A stretch of DNA of 64,000 bases from Toxorhynchites rutilus septentrionalis (lineage: Eukaryota; Arthropoda; Insecta; Diptera; Culicidae): assembly GCF_029784135.1 (NCBI RefSeq), contig NC_073745.1, positions 239,292,191 to 239,356,190 on the forward strand, written 5' to 3'. The position numbers were made by a program, and so were the translations under genes. Shown here one piece after another: positions 1-9,259 of the stretch (positions are counted from its first letter, which is position 1; every line of letters begins with the position of its first letter). A model generated the notes under the pieces. That model saw nothing but the letters and a program-made list of their open reading frames with translations, ran no database searches and was not told the DNA's origin.

Positions 1-537
1 CTTGCGAATCTCCTCCGGAACGCTGAATTTGTCCTCTGCGGAGAAGAACAACAGGCCCGGCAGCTGACGAAAGTCCGCTTTGACGTAGGTTTCGTCGTCC
101 ATTACCAGGCAATGCGGCTTCGTCAGTATTTCGGTGTACAGCTTCCGGGCTCGCGTCTTCCCCACCATGTTTTGCCTTTCGTCGCGGTTAGGAGCCTTCC
201 GAACCTTGTATGTACGCAGGCCCTCCCGCTGCTTGGTCCGCTGGACGAATGAACTTGACAAATTCAGCTTATTGGAGACATCCCGGACCGAACTTCTCGG
301 ATCACGTCTAAACTGCTTAACTACGCGCTTGTGATCTTTTTCACTGACGGATCATCCATTTTTGCCGTTCTTCACCTTCCGGTCGATGGTTAGGTTCTCG
401 AAGTATCGTTTTAGTACTCTGCTGACCGTGGATTGGACGATTCCCAGCATCTTACCGATGTCCCGATGTGACAACTCCGGATTCTCGAAATGAGTGCGCA
501 GGATTAATTCACGACGCTCTTTTTCGTTCGACGACAT
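1..537 (-). pseudogene. DD37E Tc1/mariner transposase, N-terminal 179 codons, one nonsense codon
   Basis: A cut-and-paste transposase that binds its inverted repeats and moves DNA into TA sites. The minus-strand frame starts with MSSNEKERREL at 537 and carries two helix-turn-helix regions (SHRDIGKMLG..STVSRVLKR, then SVRDVSNKLNLSSSFVQR). It reaches the first catalytic Asp in MDDETYVKADF near the window edge. A TGA at about codon 62 (352-354) interrupts it; the copy at 24 kb has TGC (Cys) at this site. Apart from that stop the frame stays open to base 1, so a single substitution disables this part of the copy. The second Asp and the Glu lie outside the window. Confidence 0.88.
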
Positions 538-689
538 TTTTCCAAATTTACGAAAAATTGACAGTGAAGCATGGCCAACGTGATCTATACACTCTTATCT
601 GATTATAAGCGAAAGCTGAAGATATAATTCCTAAAAATTAAATTTCTACAGCGTTTTTTCCGTGATGCAATTTGATGTGACACACCCTT
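1..689 (-). mobile_element. ITmD37E-like Tc1/mariner element, copy A (cut by window edge)
   Basis: The right end is the inverted repeat ending in CACACCCTT at 689, followed by the TA target at 690-691. The same end closes the related copy at 24359. The transposase start lies on the minus strand about 150 bp inside the end, as expected for Tc1/mariner. The sequence is almost identical to 23680-24359, so the two copies are recent relatives. The other end lies left of the window. Confidence 0.9.
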
Positions 690-889
690 TAGCGAAGGTG
701 ACTGTAAATCTGCCAACTGCAAATATTAACACAAAGAGATGAAATGTCCATGGGGAATAAAATTGGCTGAACCTTAGTTTTGTCTATCTCAATCTGTGGA
801 TATGATTCTGGGAGTAGAAGCATTTTTCAGTTTTTTTCGAAACAGGACGGATAATATCATTAGGAAATGAATTGCCGTTTTTAGGGGAG

Positions 890-1345
890 CCTGTTTTTGA
901 ATGGGTTATTTCTGGTGGAGTTCCCCGTAGAAGGCGTTCGGTGCGAGCCAATTACGTTACTTCTGAATCAGAGGACCTCAACACGTTGAGCCCCGACTGA
1001 AACAGGGGACCGACAATGAACTTTTCGTCTGGCCCGTGTCGGTCCCAGCGAAACGATAGTGAGCTTTCTAAATATCATTTTGTAACTTTGTTGTTGCCGT
1101 TCCCAATGTCGACACTATCCAAACGAGAGGTCTGCTGTCAGTCCGGTGAGATCGGCGCAAAAAAGACGGACATTTCAGTGTCAGTCCCCAGGGACTGACG
1201 TGGGGCTTAACGTGTTAATTATTCAATTTCTTGGTCTGAAATCGAATCAGCGGTTGATTGTTCACCGGAGAGAGCATGTGTTCAAGTGGTGTGCTGACGA
1301 AAGTATGCGATGGCATTTGAATCCCCGTAGGGCTCCTCATTTTGG
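890..1345 (+). pseudogene. BEL/Pao-like reverse transcriptase relic, split by a MITE
   Basis: Translation of 890-978 gives WVISGGVP followed by basic and acidic residues. After the inserted MITE, 1219-1345 continues in the same frame with SISWSEIESAVDCSPE. The combination of a GWVxSG-type motif and a following FWEIE-type motif recalls the end of BEL/Pao reverse transcriptases. At least two stops follow. In another frame the stretch MRWHLNPRRAPHFG resembles the integrase motif of the same order, so the relic may be compressed. The assignment rests on short motifs only. Confidence 0.4.
982..1214. mobile_element. 233-bp TTAA-type MITE with imperfect inverted repeats
   Basis: The left end CACGTTGAGCCCC (982) matches the reverse complement of the right end, CACGTTAAGCCCC (1202-1214). 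The right flank is TTAA (1215-1218); the left flank is TCAA (978-981), read as a decayed TTAA. Removing the element and one flank joins the two halves of a retroelement frame, which supports insertion. TTAA targets are typical of piggyBac-type and Kolobok-type elements. It has no coding capacity. Confidence 0.75.
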
Positions 1346-1785
1346 ACATGAATATCTTTCTTGTACGGGTCCTCTCACACCGCTTTCCAATGATTCAAAA
1401 GATTTCGATTTCTGGGTGGGAGAGGATTTACAGAGGATGTACGAGGGGTGCCAACTCCTTTAGAATTCTGGCGAATCAATTTTGAGATTTGACAACCAGA
1501 ACAGCATCCACAAATCATCGATGATGACAGTATAAGAGCTAGCCTGAGGATGTGTTATTGACACATATAATTTGAAAACAATATTGTCAATTATCAGTGG
1601 TATCGAATTCAAATTCATGTGTTCAACTTATGATCTGTACAGTAGCGTCGAGTGAACTTTTGCACCCGGGGCGGAAGAGTAGATTTGCACCCCCACACCC
1701 CGTCAGAAATCATATTTATCCAATTTCTTCATATAAATTCGGTTCATTCTGCACCCCTGAAATCGTGCAACCGCCCCCACCCGCC

Positions 1786-2160
1786 CCCAAAATATATATT
1801 GATGGGGTTCTGAGAAAATATGTCATCCACCATTTTGTAGCGGCCGCTATCTTGGATTTACATTTTTCATCAAAAATTGTATTCTACTAATCAAGCCCTT
1901 TCATTTGATACCCATATTGATGGGGTTTAGAGAAAATATGAATCCGCCATTTCATAGCGGCCGCCATTTTGGATTTTATAGATTGTAAAATACGCTATTT
2001 TATAATGACTGCAGAAATAAAGGTCTGTTCCAAATTTCAGATCAATCGGTCAACGTGAAGGGGGTTAAGTTTCTATTAATGTGGGACAGCGCTACGGACA
2101 AAGTTACAAAGTTACCCACGTACATACAAGCGGGTCATATAATCGAGACCGTCCTATATA
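1786..2160 (+). repeat. Dispersed repeat family A: 118-bp monomers plus conserved 3' tail
   Basis: Two monomers are spaced 118 bp apart, each with TTGATGGGGTT, a GAGAAAATATG block and GCGGCCGCCAT-TTGGAT. They are followed by a tail (TAATGACTGCAGAAATAAAGG ... TTAATGTGGGACAGCGCTACG). The same layout recurs at 9046-9250 (minus strand), 29715-30470 and 55240-55620. It is non-coding, and its transposon class is not recognised. Confidence 0.85.
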
Positions 2161-2231
2161 CCGAAGAGTTTTGCGGTTTCCCGGATCGAAAATCTTTGCT
2201 CCACACTCCATACTCTATACTAAGGCTTCTA

Positions 2232-3507
2232 AAGGGCGAACACGAAATTATTGCGACATCGAAAATGTCATGTCAATTTTCTGTTTAGAATCAAACCAAA
2301 ATTTTAGGGTAGTTTTATACATATATTTACTTCAAAAATCAAAAGAAAAGTTAATCGAGGGAGCCTTGAGTGTTAAATTGAACGCATTTTCGCTTGATGC
2401 CCTCCTTCAAAGTCTTTACAGTGTCATCCGGTACCAGTTTCTCAGTTTTTTTTCCATTTTCTTAACATGTCCTTCTCGTCTTTGACTGTCTTCTTGCTCT
2501 TCCGAAGTTCCCGCTTCATTATTGCTCAGTACCGCTCCACCGGGCGCAGCTCCGGACAGTTTGGCGGGTTCATGTCCATTGGAACAAAATGGACAGAATT
2601 GGCCTCATACCACTCCAGGACACTTTTAGAATAGTGGAATAGTCAAAATAGCGGAGCTTCGTCGTGCTGCTGCAAGAACGGCAAAAGGTGCTTCTCGAGG
2701 CACTCAGATTTGTAGATCTCGCCATTTACTGTGCCCTTTGTCACAAAAGGCTCACTCCTCAGTCCGCAAGAGCAGATGGCCTACCAAACGAGATATTTGG
2801 AGGCGAACTTCGACATTGTCTTCTTCTTAAATTTGTCGTCCACATCGAACTTACTCTTGCCGGTGAAAAAATCCAACCCCGGAATTTACTTAAAATCGGA
2901 TTTTATATACGTTTCGTTGTCCATCACACAGCAGCCATATTTTGTTAGCATCTTCTCGTAGAGCTTCCGTGCCCGATTTTTAGCCGTCGATTGTTGCCTC
3001 ATCGCGGTTTGGGAAGTTCTGTACCTTGTATGTATGTAGTCCAGCTCTCTTCTTTGCATTCTGGACGTAGCTCTGCGACATGCCGATCTTTTTAGCCAAA
3101 TCACGGCTTGAGACGTTGGGATTTGTTTTAATCATCCGCTTCACCTTTCCCTCCGTCTTTTTGTTCTCCGGTTCCGGTTTTCTTTCAGCTCCTTTGCCGT
3201 GGTCCAACGTCAACCGCCCTGGAACCGCTTCAACACTCTGGAGACGGTTGAATGGTGAATGTTCAACATTTTTCCCAACTGCCGGTGCGACAGGTCAGGA
3301 AATTCTAGGTGTTTGGAAAGAATTTGTTCTCTCGACTCGAGTTGGTTCACCTCCATTTTCGTTGAATCGAAAAACACGGTTTCGAGTTTGACAGCATGTA
3401 GACAATACACATCAATGAGAAAGTGTGCAAAATTTGGTTGATTTTTACCCAATGGTAAAAAAGTTATGCCCTGTTGAATGTGTCGCAATAATTTCGTGTT
3501 CGCCCTT
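2232..3507 (-). mobile_element. ITmD37E-like Tc1/mariner element, copy B (complete ends, defective)
   Basis: The 28-bp inverted repeats begin AAGGGCGAACACGAAATTAT and are flanked by TA at 2230-2231 and 3508-3509. The total of 1276 bp fits an autonomous Tc1/mariner. The ends differ from those of copies A and C, so this is a separate subfamily. It was inserted next to or inside a family A repeat tail. Confidence 0.92.
2370..3364 (-). pseudogene. DD37E transposase relic of copy B
   Basis: Homology runs through several frames. The N-terminal helix-turn-helix (LSHRQLGKMLNIHHSTVSRVL) is at about 3215-3355. A second one (SSRDLAKKIGMSQSYVQ) is near 3070-3130. The first catalytic Asp lies in MDNETYIKSDF near 2895-2930, followed by VWQAICSCG and FVTKGTVNGEIY. 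The second catalytic block (expected WPD..SCHYS) is damaged near 2635. The PELRPVERYWAIMKRELRK block with the catalytic Glu is at about 2500-2560. Several frameshifts and stops make the protein non-functional. Confidence 0.85.
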
Positions 3508-3509
3508 TA

Positions 3510-5650
3510 ACATACCCTTATGCAACTCCTTCAATGAGAAATTTAATCGTCAACTTTTGAACGTCCGTATTTGAAATCATTTTCTGAATGTGCTTTTTAT
3601 TCCGGACATGGGTTTGTGAAATTCACATTGATTTTTCATTTTTAACATTTTTTACCATGTTTGACAATAAACTAAATTGACACAATAATAACTATCAGTC
3701 ACAATAATTCATTATGCAAAAAATGTCATGGTTTTGGCATAATATTGAATGTAATGAAAAAGTTTCCGGATAAAAAAGCGTCCGAATTCAGAAGCATCAC
3801 TGTAAAGTCGTTTTTAATCGTAACAGAAAAAAAATATATTTATCATCGAAAAGGAGTGCGACTAAAAGAAATAAAAAACAACGGATGGGTCGTATTATAA
3901 TATTTTTTGTTGTTGTATCTGACACAACTCAGAAATCTTTCGTAACAATGTAGAATTAGATGGTTGGATGTATGATACTATGATTCTATGATTTTGAATG
4001 CTATTTTAACTTTATGCGCACGCTTCCCCGGAAGATGCTTCAGTGCGTGGTCCTGGTGAGAAGGTCAGACTCGATGGTCCAATAAATGAGGCACCATGTT
4101 TTAAAGATAGCCTCTGTCTAGAATTTCACAATAGTAAATGTATAGCATACTGATGCTCATTAACTCACCCCGATTGAATCTCACTTCGATCTATAATGAG
4201 AAGATTTTCCGAGAAGCAGAGAAGCGATTTTTCCACACTTTCCCCTTCCCACTGTACACTCTCCAACGTATACAATCGCACTCATTATCAAAACCCCTCC
4301 GAGCAGTTCATCATTATTATGTGCGGATGTGTCCTGCGGTTGCTCCTGGCACCGCTTTCGGATGGCGCCCCATCTTGTTTGAAATTTTAATGATGTAATA
4401 ATGATTATATCGCCAGCCAAGTGTTCATCCCGACGAGTCGTAAAGTTGGAGCAGCGGTTTTCCGGCTCTGCCGATACGGCTTCGGCTGATGTTCAATCGA
4501 ATAGATAATACACAACACCAGCAGCGGCGGGAGGGCCGCTCACCTGAAGGGCGTTTCCGTGAGGGATTTGAGTGCTAATTAGCCGTAGCACCTTCGGTAA
4601 AATATACACTCGAAGGCGGGAAACATCACGCGTCTCCACCAAATAGCTGCTGGCAGTGGAGCCGCAAATCCGTGGCCCATTGACTATGACAGCTCAATCA
4701 GGATACGTTTCCGTGGATGTCGGGGAAGTAATTTAATTTTTGGGATGATGACAGCTGACGAGGGGAATCGCCCGTCTCAGTTTCGCTTGCGAAGTCAAGG
4801 TCGCGATTGATGAAATAAGTTCCAAATTTGGCTTCCGAGCTTGAGACAGCTGCGAAACCTCTTCAACCGTGATGTACCGTCTTCGCACCCCCGTTTGATA
4901 ATGCTTCTCGATTGCTTCGCTTCCGGAGAGCGAGAGCCAGGGGGACCGAACAGACAGAGAGAATGAAATCGAGTGCGAGTGAGCTTTTCATTCAGTTCGG
5001 TTTTCATTTCCTTCTTCGCTGGTGCTGTGTTATCTACTCGCAGTTCCGGTAGGCCTCGGAAATATCGATCTTCCAGCGCGTCGCAGGGAGTTTACCCCCC
5101 CCCCCCCCCCAGGAAATGCTTACTGTGTTTGCTACTCGAGTAATTAGACAAACGAATCTCGCTCCACGGAAGCGTGAAATTGAATGAATGATGGATTTTG
5201 CGGAGGTGGACGTGGATTTGACACGAGTGGGAGCGAAAGTTGTGTGCTGTGAAATGAATTCGTCTACCTAAGCCTAAGCGGAGAATTCCGGTCAATTGAC
5301 TTTTGAAGTTCAGAAACGGGAAAACATAAGGGAGAATAAAAGAAAGACGAAGCAAGAAGGTTGATATACGTATGTTGTGAGATTCTCACCATTTTACGTA
5401 ACACTAGGTAATCATTCCGAATAGCTTAAAGTTCTTCGATGTTATGAGGCAAAGCCATGCTCGTTACTTACCAAAATTCAAGTTTTATTCCTTAATAAAT
5501 TCACGCTCCACTACCGTGCACAGGTATTATTTGGTTGATATTTTTAATAAATTAGTTCAATATGCTTAAAAGCTTTCTACTTTGGTACCTATTTGATTGA
5601 AAACATAAAAAAAATCATCGAATAAAATGCTTTTCAAATGAAGCGAATAA
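3510..5650. other. Non-coding stretch, no gene recognised
   Basis: 3510-4100 is AT-rich with no repeat hallmark seen. 4400-5350 is more GC-rich and looks single-copy. The short frames here have no recognisable domain. A C17 run lies at 5095-5111. No promoter or exon could be supported. Confidence 0.5.
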
Positions 5651-5651
5651 A

Positions 5652-5730
5652 AATCAAACTTCGGACACTAAATCAAATTTCGGACACTAAATCAAATTTC
5701 GGACAGATTGAATTCAAATTTCGGACACTT
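5652..5730 (+). repeat. Short tandem repeat, 19-bp unit
   Basis: The unit AATCAAATTTCGGACACTA occurs two to three times head to tail, with a fourth, looser copy reaching about 5730. Confidence 0.8.
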
Positions 5731-5869
5731 TATTTTGTAATTTTTTGGACGAAAATTACATTACACTTGATTATATTTTATAGTCAACTGCGAAACACTT
5801 ACCAAGTAATCACAGTAAACTGTTAACGATGATGAGAAATGATGAAATACGGGAGAAATTTAAATATTA

Positions 5870-7149
5870 GGATGTCAAAAAAGTCCTGCGGTATTTCCGC
5901 GAGGAGTCGTTATAAGCGCGTAGTTCTAGTTATATTCATTGTATCGAGTCATACTATAGCTTGTTGGAAAGGTATTTTTGCGCGCTATAATATAGTCCTT
6001 GACAGTGTTTTGTTTGGTTAAGTCGTTCGAGAGTTATAGTGTCGCAAATATGGAGCAAAATAAAGAGAAAATCCAACATATTTTACAGTACTACTATGAC
6101 AAAGGCAAAAATGCATCTCAAGCTGCCAATAAAATTTGTGCAGTTTATAGACCCGATACAGTTTCAATTTCCACCGCACAACGATGGTTTCAACGTTTTC
6201 GTTCTGGTGTAGAGATCGTCGAAGATGCGCCACGCTCCGGAAGGCCTGTCGTCGAAAATTGCGACAAAATCGCTGAATTAGCCGAGAAAGACCGGCATAG
6301 TAGCAGCCGTAGCATCGGCCAAGAGCTGGGGATAAGTCATCAAACCGTTATTAACCATTTGAAGAAGCTTGGATTCACAAAGAAGCTCGATGTATGGGTG
6401 CCACACACGTTGACGCAAAAAAACATCTTTGACCGTATCGACGCATGTGAATCGCTGCTGAATCGCAACAAAATCGACCCGTTTCTGAAGCGGATGGTGA
6501 CTGGCGATGAAAAGTGGGTCACTTACGACAACGTGAAGCGCAAACGGTCGTGGTCGAAGCCCGCTGAAGCGGCTCAGACGGTGGCCAAGCCCTCATTAAC
6601 GGCCAGGAAGGTTCTGCTGTGTGTTTGGTGGGATTGTCATGGAATAATCTATTATGAGCTGCTTCCCTATGGCCAAACGCTCAATTCGGACCTGTACTGC
6701 CAACAACGTGACCGCTTGAAGGTAGCACTCATGAAGAAGAGGCCATCTTTGATAAACAGAGGCCGCATTGTCTTCCATCAGGACAACGACAGGCCACACA
6801 CTTCTTTGGTGACGCGCCAGAAGCTCCAGGAGTTCGGATGGGAGGTTCTTTTGCATCCGCCGTATAGTCCGGACCTTGCACCAGGTGACTACCACCTGTT
6901 TTTGTCCATGGCGAACGAGCTAGGTAGTCAGAATGTAGCCACAAAAGAGGCCTGTGAAAATTGGCTATCCGAGTTTTTTGCCAATAAGGAAGCGAGTTTC
7001 TATAACAGGGGTATTATGAAGTTGGCATCTCGTTGGGAACAAGTCATCGAACAAAACGGCGCATATTTGACTTAAAACAGATGATTGTAACTAATTTTAT
7101 GAACAAATGAAAATTCAAAAAAAAATACCGCAGGACTTTTTTGACAGCC
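5870..7149 (+). mobile_element. Complete mariner element (1280 bp, DD34D)
   Basis: The 27-bp terminal inverted repeats differ at one position (GGATGTCAAAAAAGTCCTGC on the left, GGCTGTCAAAAAAGTCCTGC read inward from the right). They are flanked by TA at 5868-5869 and 7150-7151. The length is the classic size for mariner, and the transposase frame inside is uninterrupted. Both ends, the target duplication and the gene are therefore preserved, unlike every other DNA transposon in this window. Confidence 0.97.
6050..7075 (+). CDS. Mariner transposase, intact 341-residue frame
   Basis: Catalyses excision and TA-targeted reinsertion of the surrounding element, acting in the nucleus as a dimer in known mariners. 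The ATG at 6050 is chosen because it gives the standard N-terminus (MEQNKEKIQHIL), matching the usual length of about 340-350 residues. Domains are a helix-turn-helix at about residues 23-52, a GRP linker at 64-66, and a second helix-turn-helix at about 86-108. WVPH is at 116-119 and YSPDLAP at 272-278. The catalytic triad is D153 (TGDEKW), D245 (HQDN) and D280 (GDYHLF), spaced DD34D. Two oddities lie beside catalytic residues: Asp247 where most relatives have Ala (QDNARPH), and Gly279 where Ser or Thr is usual before the last Asp. These may reduce activity. No stop or frameshift is present. The subfamily is uncertain. Confidence 0.95.
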   Translation: MEQNKEKIQHILQYYYDKGKNASQAANKICAVYRPDTVSISTAQRWFQRFRSGVEIVEDAPRSGRPVVENCDKIAELAEKDRHSSSRSIGQELGISHQTVINHLKKLGFTKKLDVWVPHTLTQKNIFDRIDACESLLNRNKIDPFLKRMVTGDEKWVTYDNVKRKRSWSKPAEAAQTVAKPSLTARKVLLCVWWDCHGIIYYELLPYGQTLNSDLYCQQRDRLKVALMKKRPSLINRGRIVFHQDNDRPHTSLVTRQKLQEFGWEVLLHPPYSPDLAPGDYHLFLSMANELGSQNVATKEACENWLSEFFANKEASFYNRGIMKLASRWEQVIEQNGAYLT

Positions 7150-7349
7150 TAATATTTATGAACGGGTAAATTCTACGTGCTCACGCTGAGGAAACGTCAA
7201 ACACAAACGATAATGAGTAGTGTTGTAAGATTTCCGCCGATTATGTTATAATTCAAATGTAGTTCTCATGTGAAATGATAGTGAAACCAAGGGATTACTC
7301 TAAAGAAGCAATTGTGATATTAATTTGATAGATATATATATATATATAG

Positions 7350-8140
7350 AATATGATCAGTGCATCAAGCATTTCAAGATATAAGAACAAAGTGTCCGAA
7401 ATATGATTCAGAACGGTATATGCTTGAGCAGCTAGCTTCCATTCTGGGACCGAATGAGGTGTATTTTCTGAGCCAAGATGATAATGCACGTGCTGTAATG
7501 GGTTTAACAGCAGCCAGTAAACAGCAAATACATCTCGAGTATCACGTTAATCTATTGGATCACGATTTTTTGATTGCTGCTAAACGTTAGCTTAATTCGT
7601 CTGTTATGCAGGATGGAAAATAAAGTTAGGGCAACTTGATCATGCTAAAGCAGGTCAATACAGTGGTCCAATGTACGTTGCAGTTCGTCCAGAAAGGCAC
7701 TTTTCTCATGGGCTCGATTTTGAAAAAGTTTGCGAGCTGCTTCAATTCAAGTTTATTCAGTATCATGGAATGATCAAGCCAGTAATCATTAATGTGATGG
7801 AGGAACAGACGAGTACTCTTGTTTTAAAAAGGTCATAGATATTTCTGATTTATCATTTTATCAATTGAATCTTGATGCAATATTCGTTGCTACAAATGCT
7901 CCAGGATGCTGTGCCTTCAACGTCGGATGGCTACTCTTTTCCGGCAGTTAGCAGGTTCAATACTTCCTCATAATTATAAGCGATCTTACTTGGATCAAAA
8001 ACTTAAAATAAGGGACCCGGAACTGGAAACGAAACGTTTAGAGTATGCAGGAGAATCGTTAGCTGATGTGTGGTGGCTCGATAATCCTTTTTTTCACGAA
8101 AACTTCCATAGAAAATCCATAGAGAAGTTCTAGGTATGCT
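7350..8140 (+). pseudogene. Decayed transposase-like gene of an arthropod repeat family
   Basis: Protein-like segments follow one another in different frames: 7360-7590 with YDSERYMLEQLASILGPNEV, FLSQDDNARAVMGLTAASK and HLEYHVNLLDHDFLIAAK; then a G-rich block; then VIDISDLSFYQLNLDAIFVATNAPG (two frames); and 7906-8133 with RRMATLFRQLAGSILPHNY. From memory this order resembles an uncharacterised multicopy arthropod protein whose QDD and DGGTDE blocks suggest an RNase-H-fold nuclease or transposase. That link is inference. There are at least three frameshifts or stops. Confidence 0.55.
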
Positions 8141-8357
8141 AGGGTATTAGAAACATTATACGATCATATAGTAGGGATATTTTGAATATCTTCATTCTAT
8201 CATGGGTATTTGATTTTTGTTCTTTAACTATCTTTCCAGTGAGGCTTTTTAGTCTTCTACATCGTGTTATGGATTGCTTGGTTCTGTCTGTTGCAATTTT
8301 AACATCATTTATTCGCATTATTGATGTTTTTTTGGTTGAATATTATATAGTTTAGAG

Positions 8358-8470
8358 CAGCGGTATTCAACCTTTTTTCATAGGGGCCAAACATATAGGT
8401 TAATCATTGTCACATGACACCATGATTAACCTATATAAAATGATTAACCTATATAAATAAATGATTAACC
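8358..8470 (+). mobile_element. Solo left end of a hAT-like element
   Basis: The sequence CAGCGGTATTCAACC followed by a T run and GGGGCCAAA matches the common hAT end style (CAGCGGTTCTCAACC). Immediately inside lies a local inverted/direct repeat of ATGATTAACCTATATAAA (about 8400-8470). I could not find a matching right end nearby, so no boundaries or target duplication can be given. Confidence 0.45.
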
Positions 8471-8739
8471 GCAAAGAATAACAAATAAAATAAGTAAAAA
8501 ACGTTTTAAGTTAAACGGTTTCATTGTAATTAAACATAACAATGTACTAAAAGCTAGAAAATAATTAGACAAGTAGCAGTTAGCAGTTATCACACCCTTT
8601 CCTTCATTAATCTAGGGCATTGATGAGACTAAAATAAAGTCATGGGGCATATGATGGAATTGTTAACTGTGGATAATGGAAATTATACGTGCCCCACGAT
8701 TTATTTTGGATTTGGAATTTAATTTTTTATTCAATTTTG

Positions 8740-8915
8740 GCTTTAATTTTAGGTGTCGATCATCTGTTCGGTCCAGTAGTTCAAAAGTAATAAATTTTTA
8801 AAAAAGTCATTTTTGGAAAAAAAAGTGAAAAGGTGTAGTATTAAAAAAAGACCAGGTGATTGGCTTTAATTTTATATGTCGATCATCTGAATCGGTCTAG
8901 TAGTTCAAAAGAGGA
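8740..8915 (-). repeat. Dispersed repeat family B, two degenerate tandem units
   Basis: Two units about 130 bp apart carry GGCTTTAATTTTA-GTGTCGATCATCTG and GGTCCAGTAGTTCAAAAG. The same words occur at 27375-27790, 28890-29290 and 50640-50960. Non-coding. Confidence 0.7.
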
Positions 8916-8919
8916 AATA

Positions 8920-9018
8920 CAGGTCGGACTCGATTATCCGGAGTATTGGTTTTTTTTCACTCCGGATAATCGAATCATAAAAAAAACGAATTTTCTCTCG
9001 GAAAACGTAGTATAATTA
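8920..9018 (+). mobile_element. About 100-bp inverted-repeat end, pogo/Tigger-like (left)
   Basis: After TA (8918-8919) the end reads CAGGTCGGACTCGATTATCC, followed by an internal short palindrome ACTCCGGATAATCGAAT. It matches the reverse complement of 30698-30798 over about 100 bp with few differences. A related 826-bp element lies at 36776-37601. CAG ends with a TA target suggest a pogo/Tigger-type DNA transposon; no transposase is seen. Confidence 0.65.
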
Positions 9019-9045
9019 TGGTTTGCACTTATTTATTGAACGGTT

Positions 9046-9250
9046 TTATCTAGCTTGGACACGTTTGTATTTTTGTAGCATTGTAACTTTGTCTGTGTCG
9101 CTGTACCCCATTAATAGAAATTTAATCCCCTTACTGTTGACCGTTTGGTCTGAAATTTGAAACAAGTCTTTATCTTTGGTGTCATTATAAAACTGCGTAT
9201 TCCATGATCTTGAAAATCCAAGATGGCGGCCGGTACAAAATGGCGGATCA
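9046..9250 (-). repeat. Family A repeat, reverse orientation
   Basis: The reverse complement gives the family tail (TGGGGTACAGCGACACAGAC..., TAATGACACCAAAG) and a CCATCTTGGAT monomer remnant ending near 9230. It abuts the retroelement relic that begins near 9260. Confidence 0.75.
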
Positions 9251-9259
9251 CCTGCGAAC

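Noticed and set aside
6596..6944. Minus-strand frames within the mariner
   Set aside because: Antisense shadows of the intact transposase.
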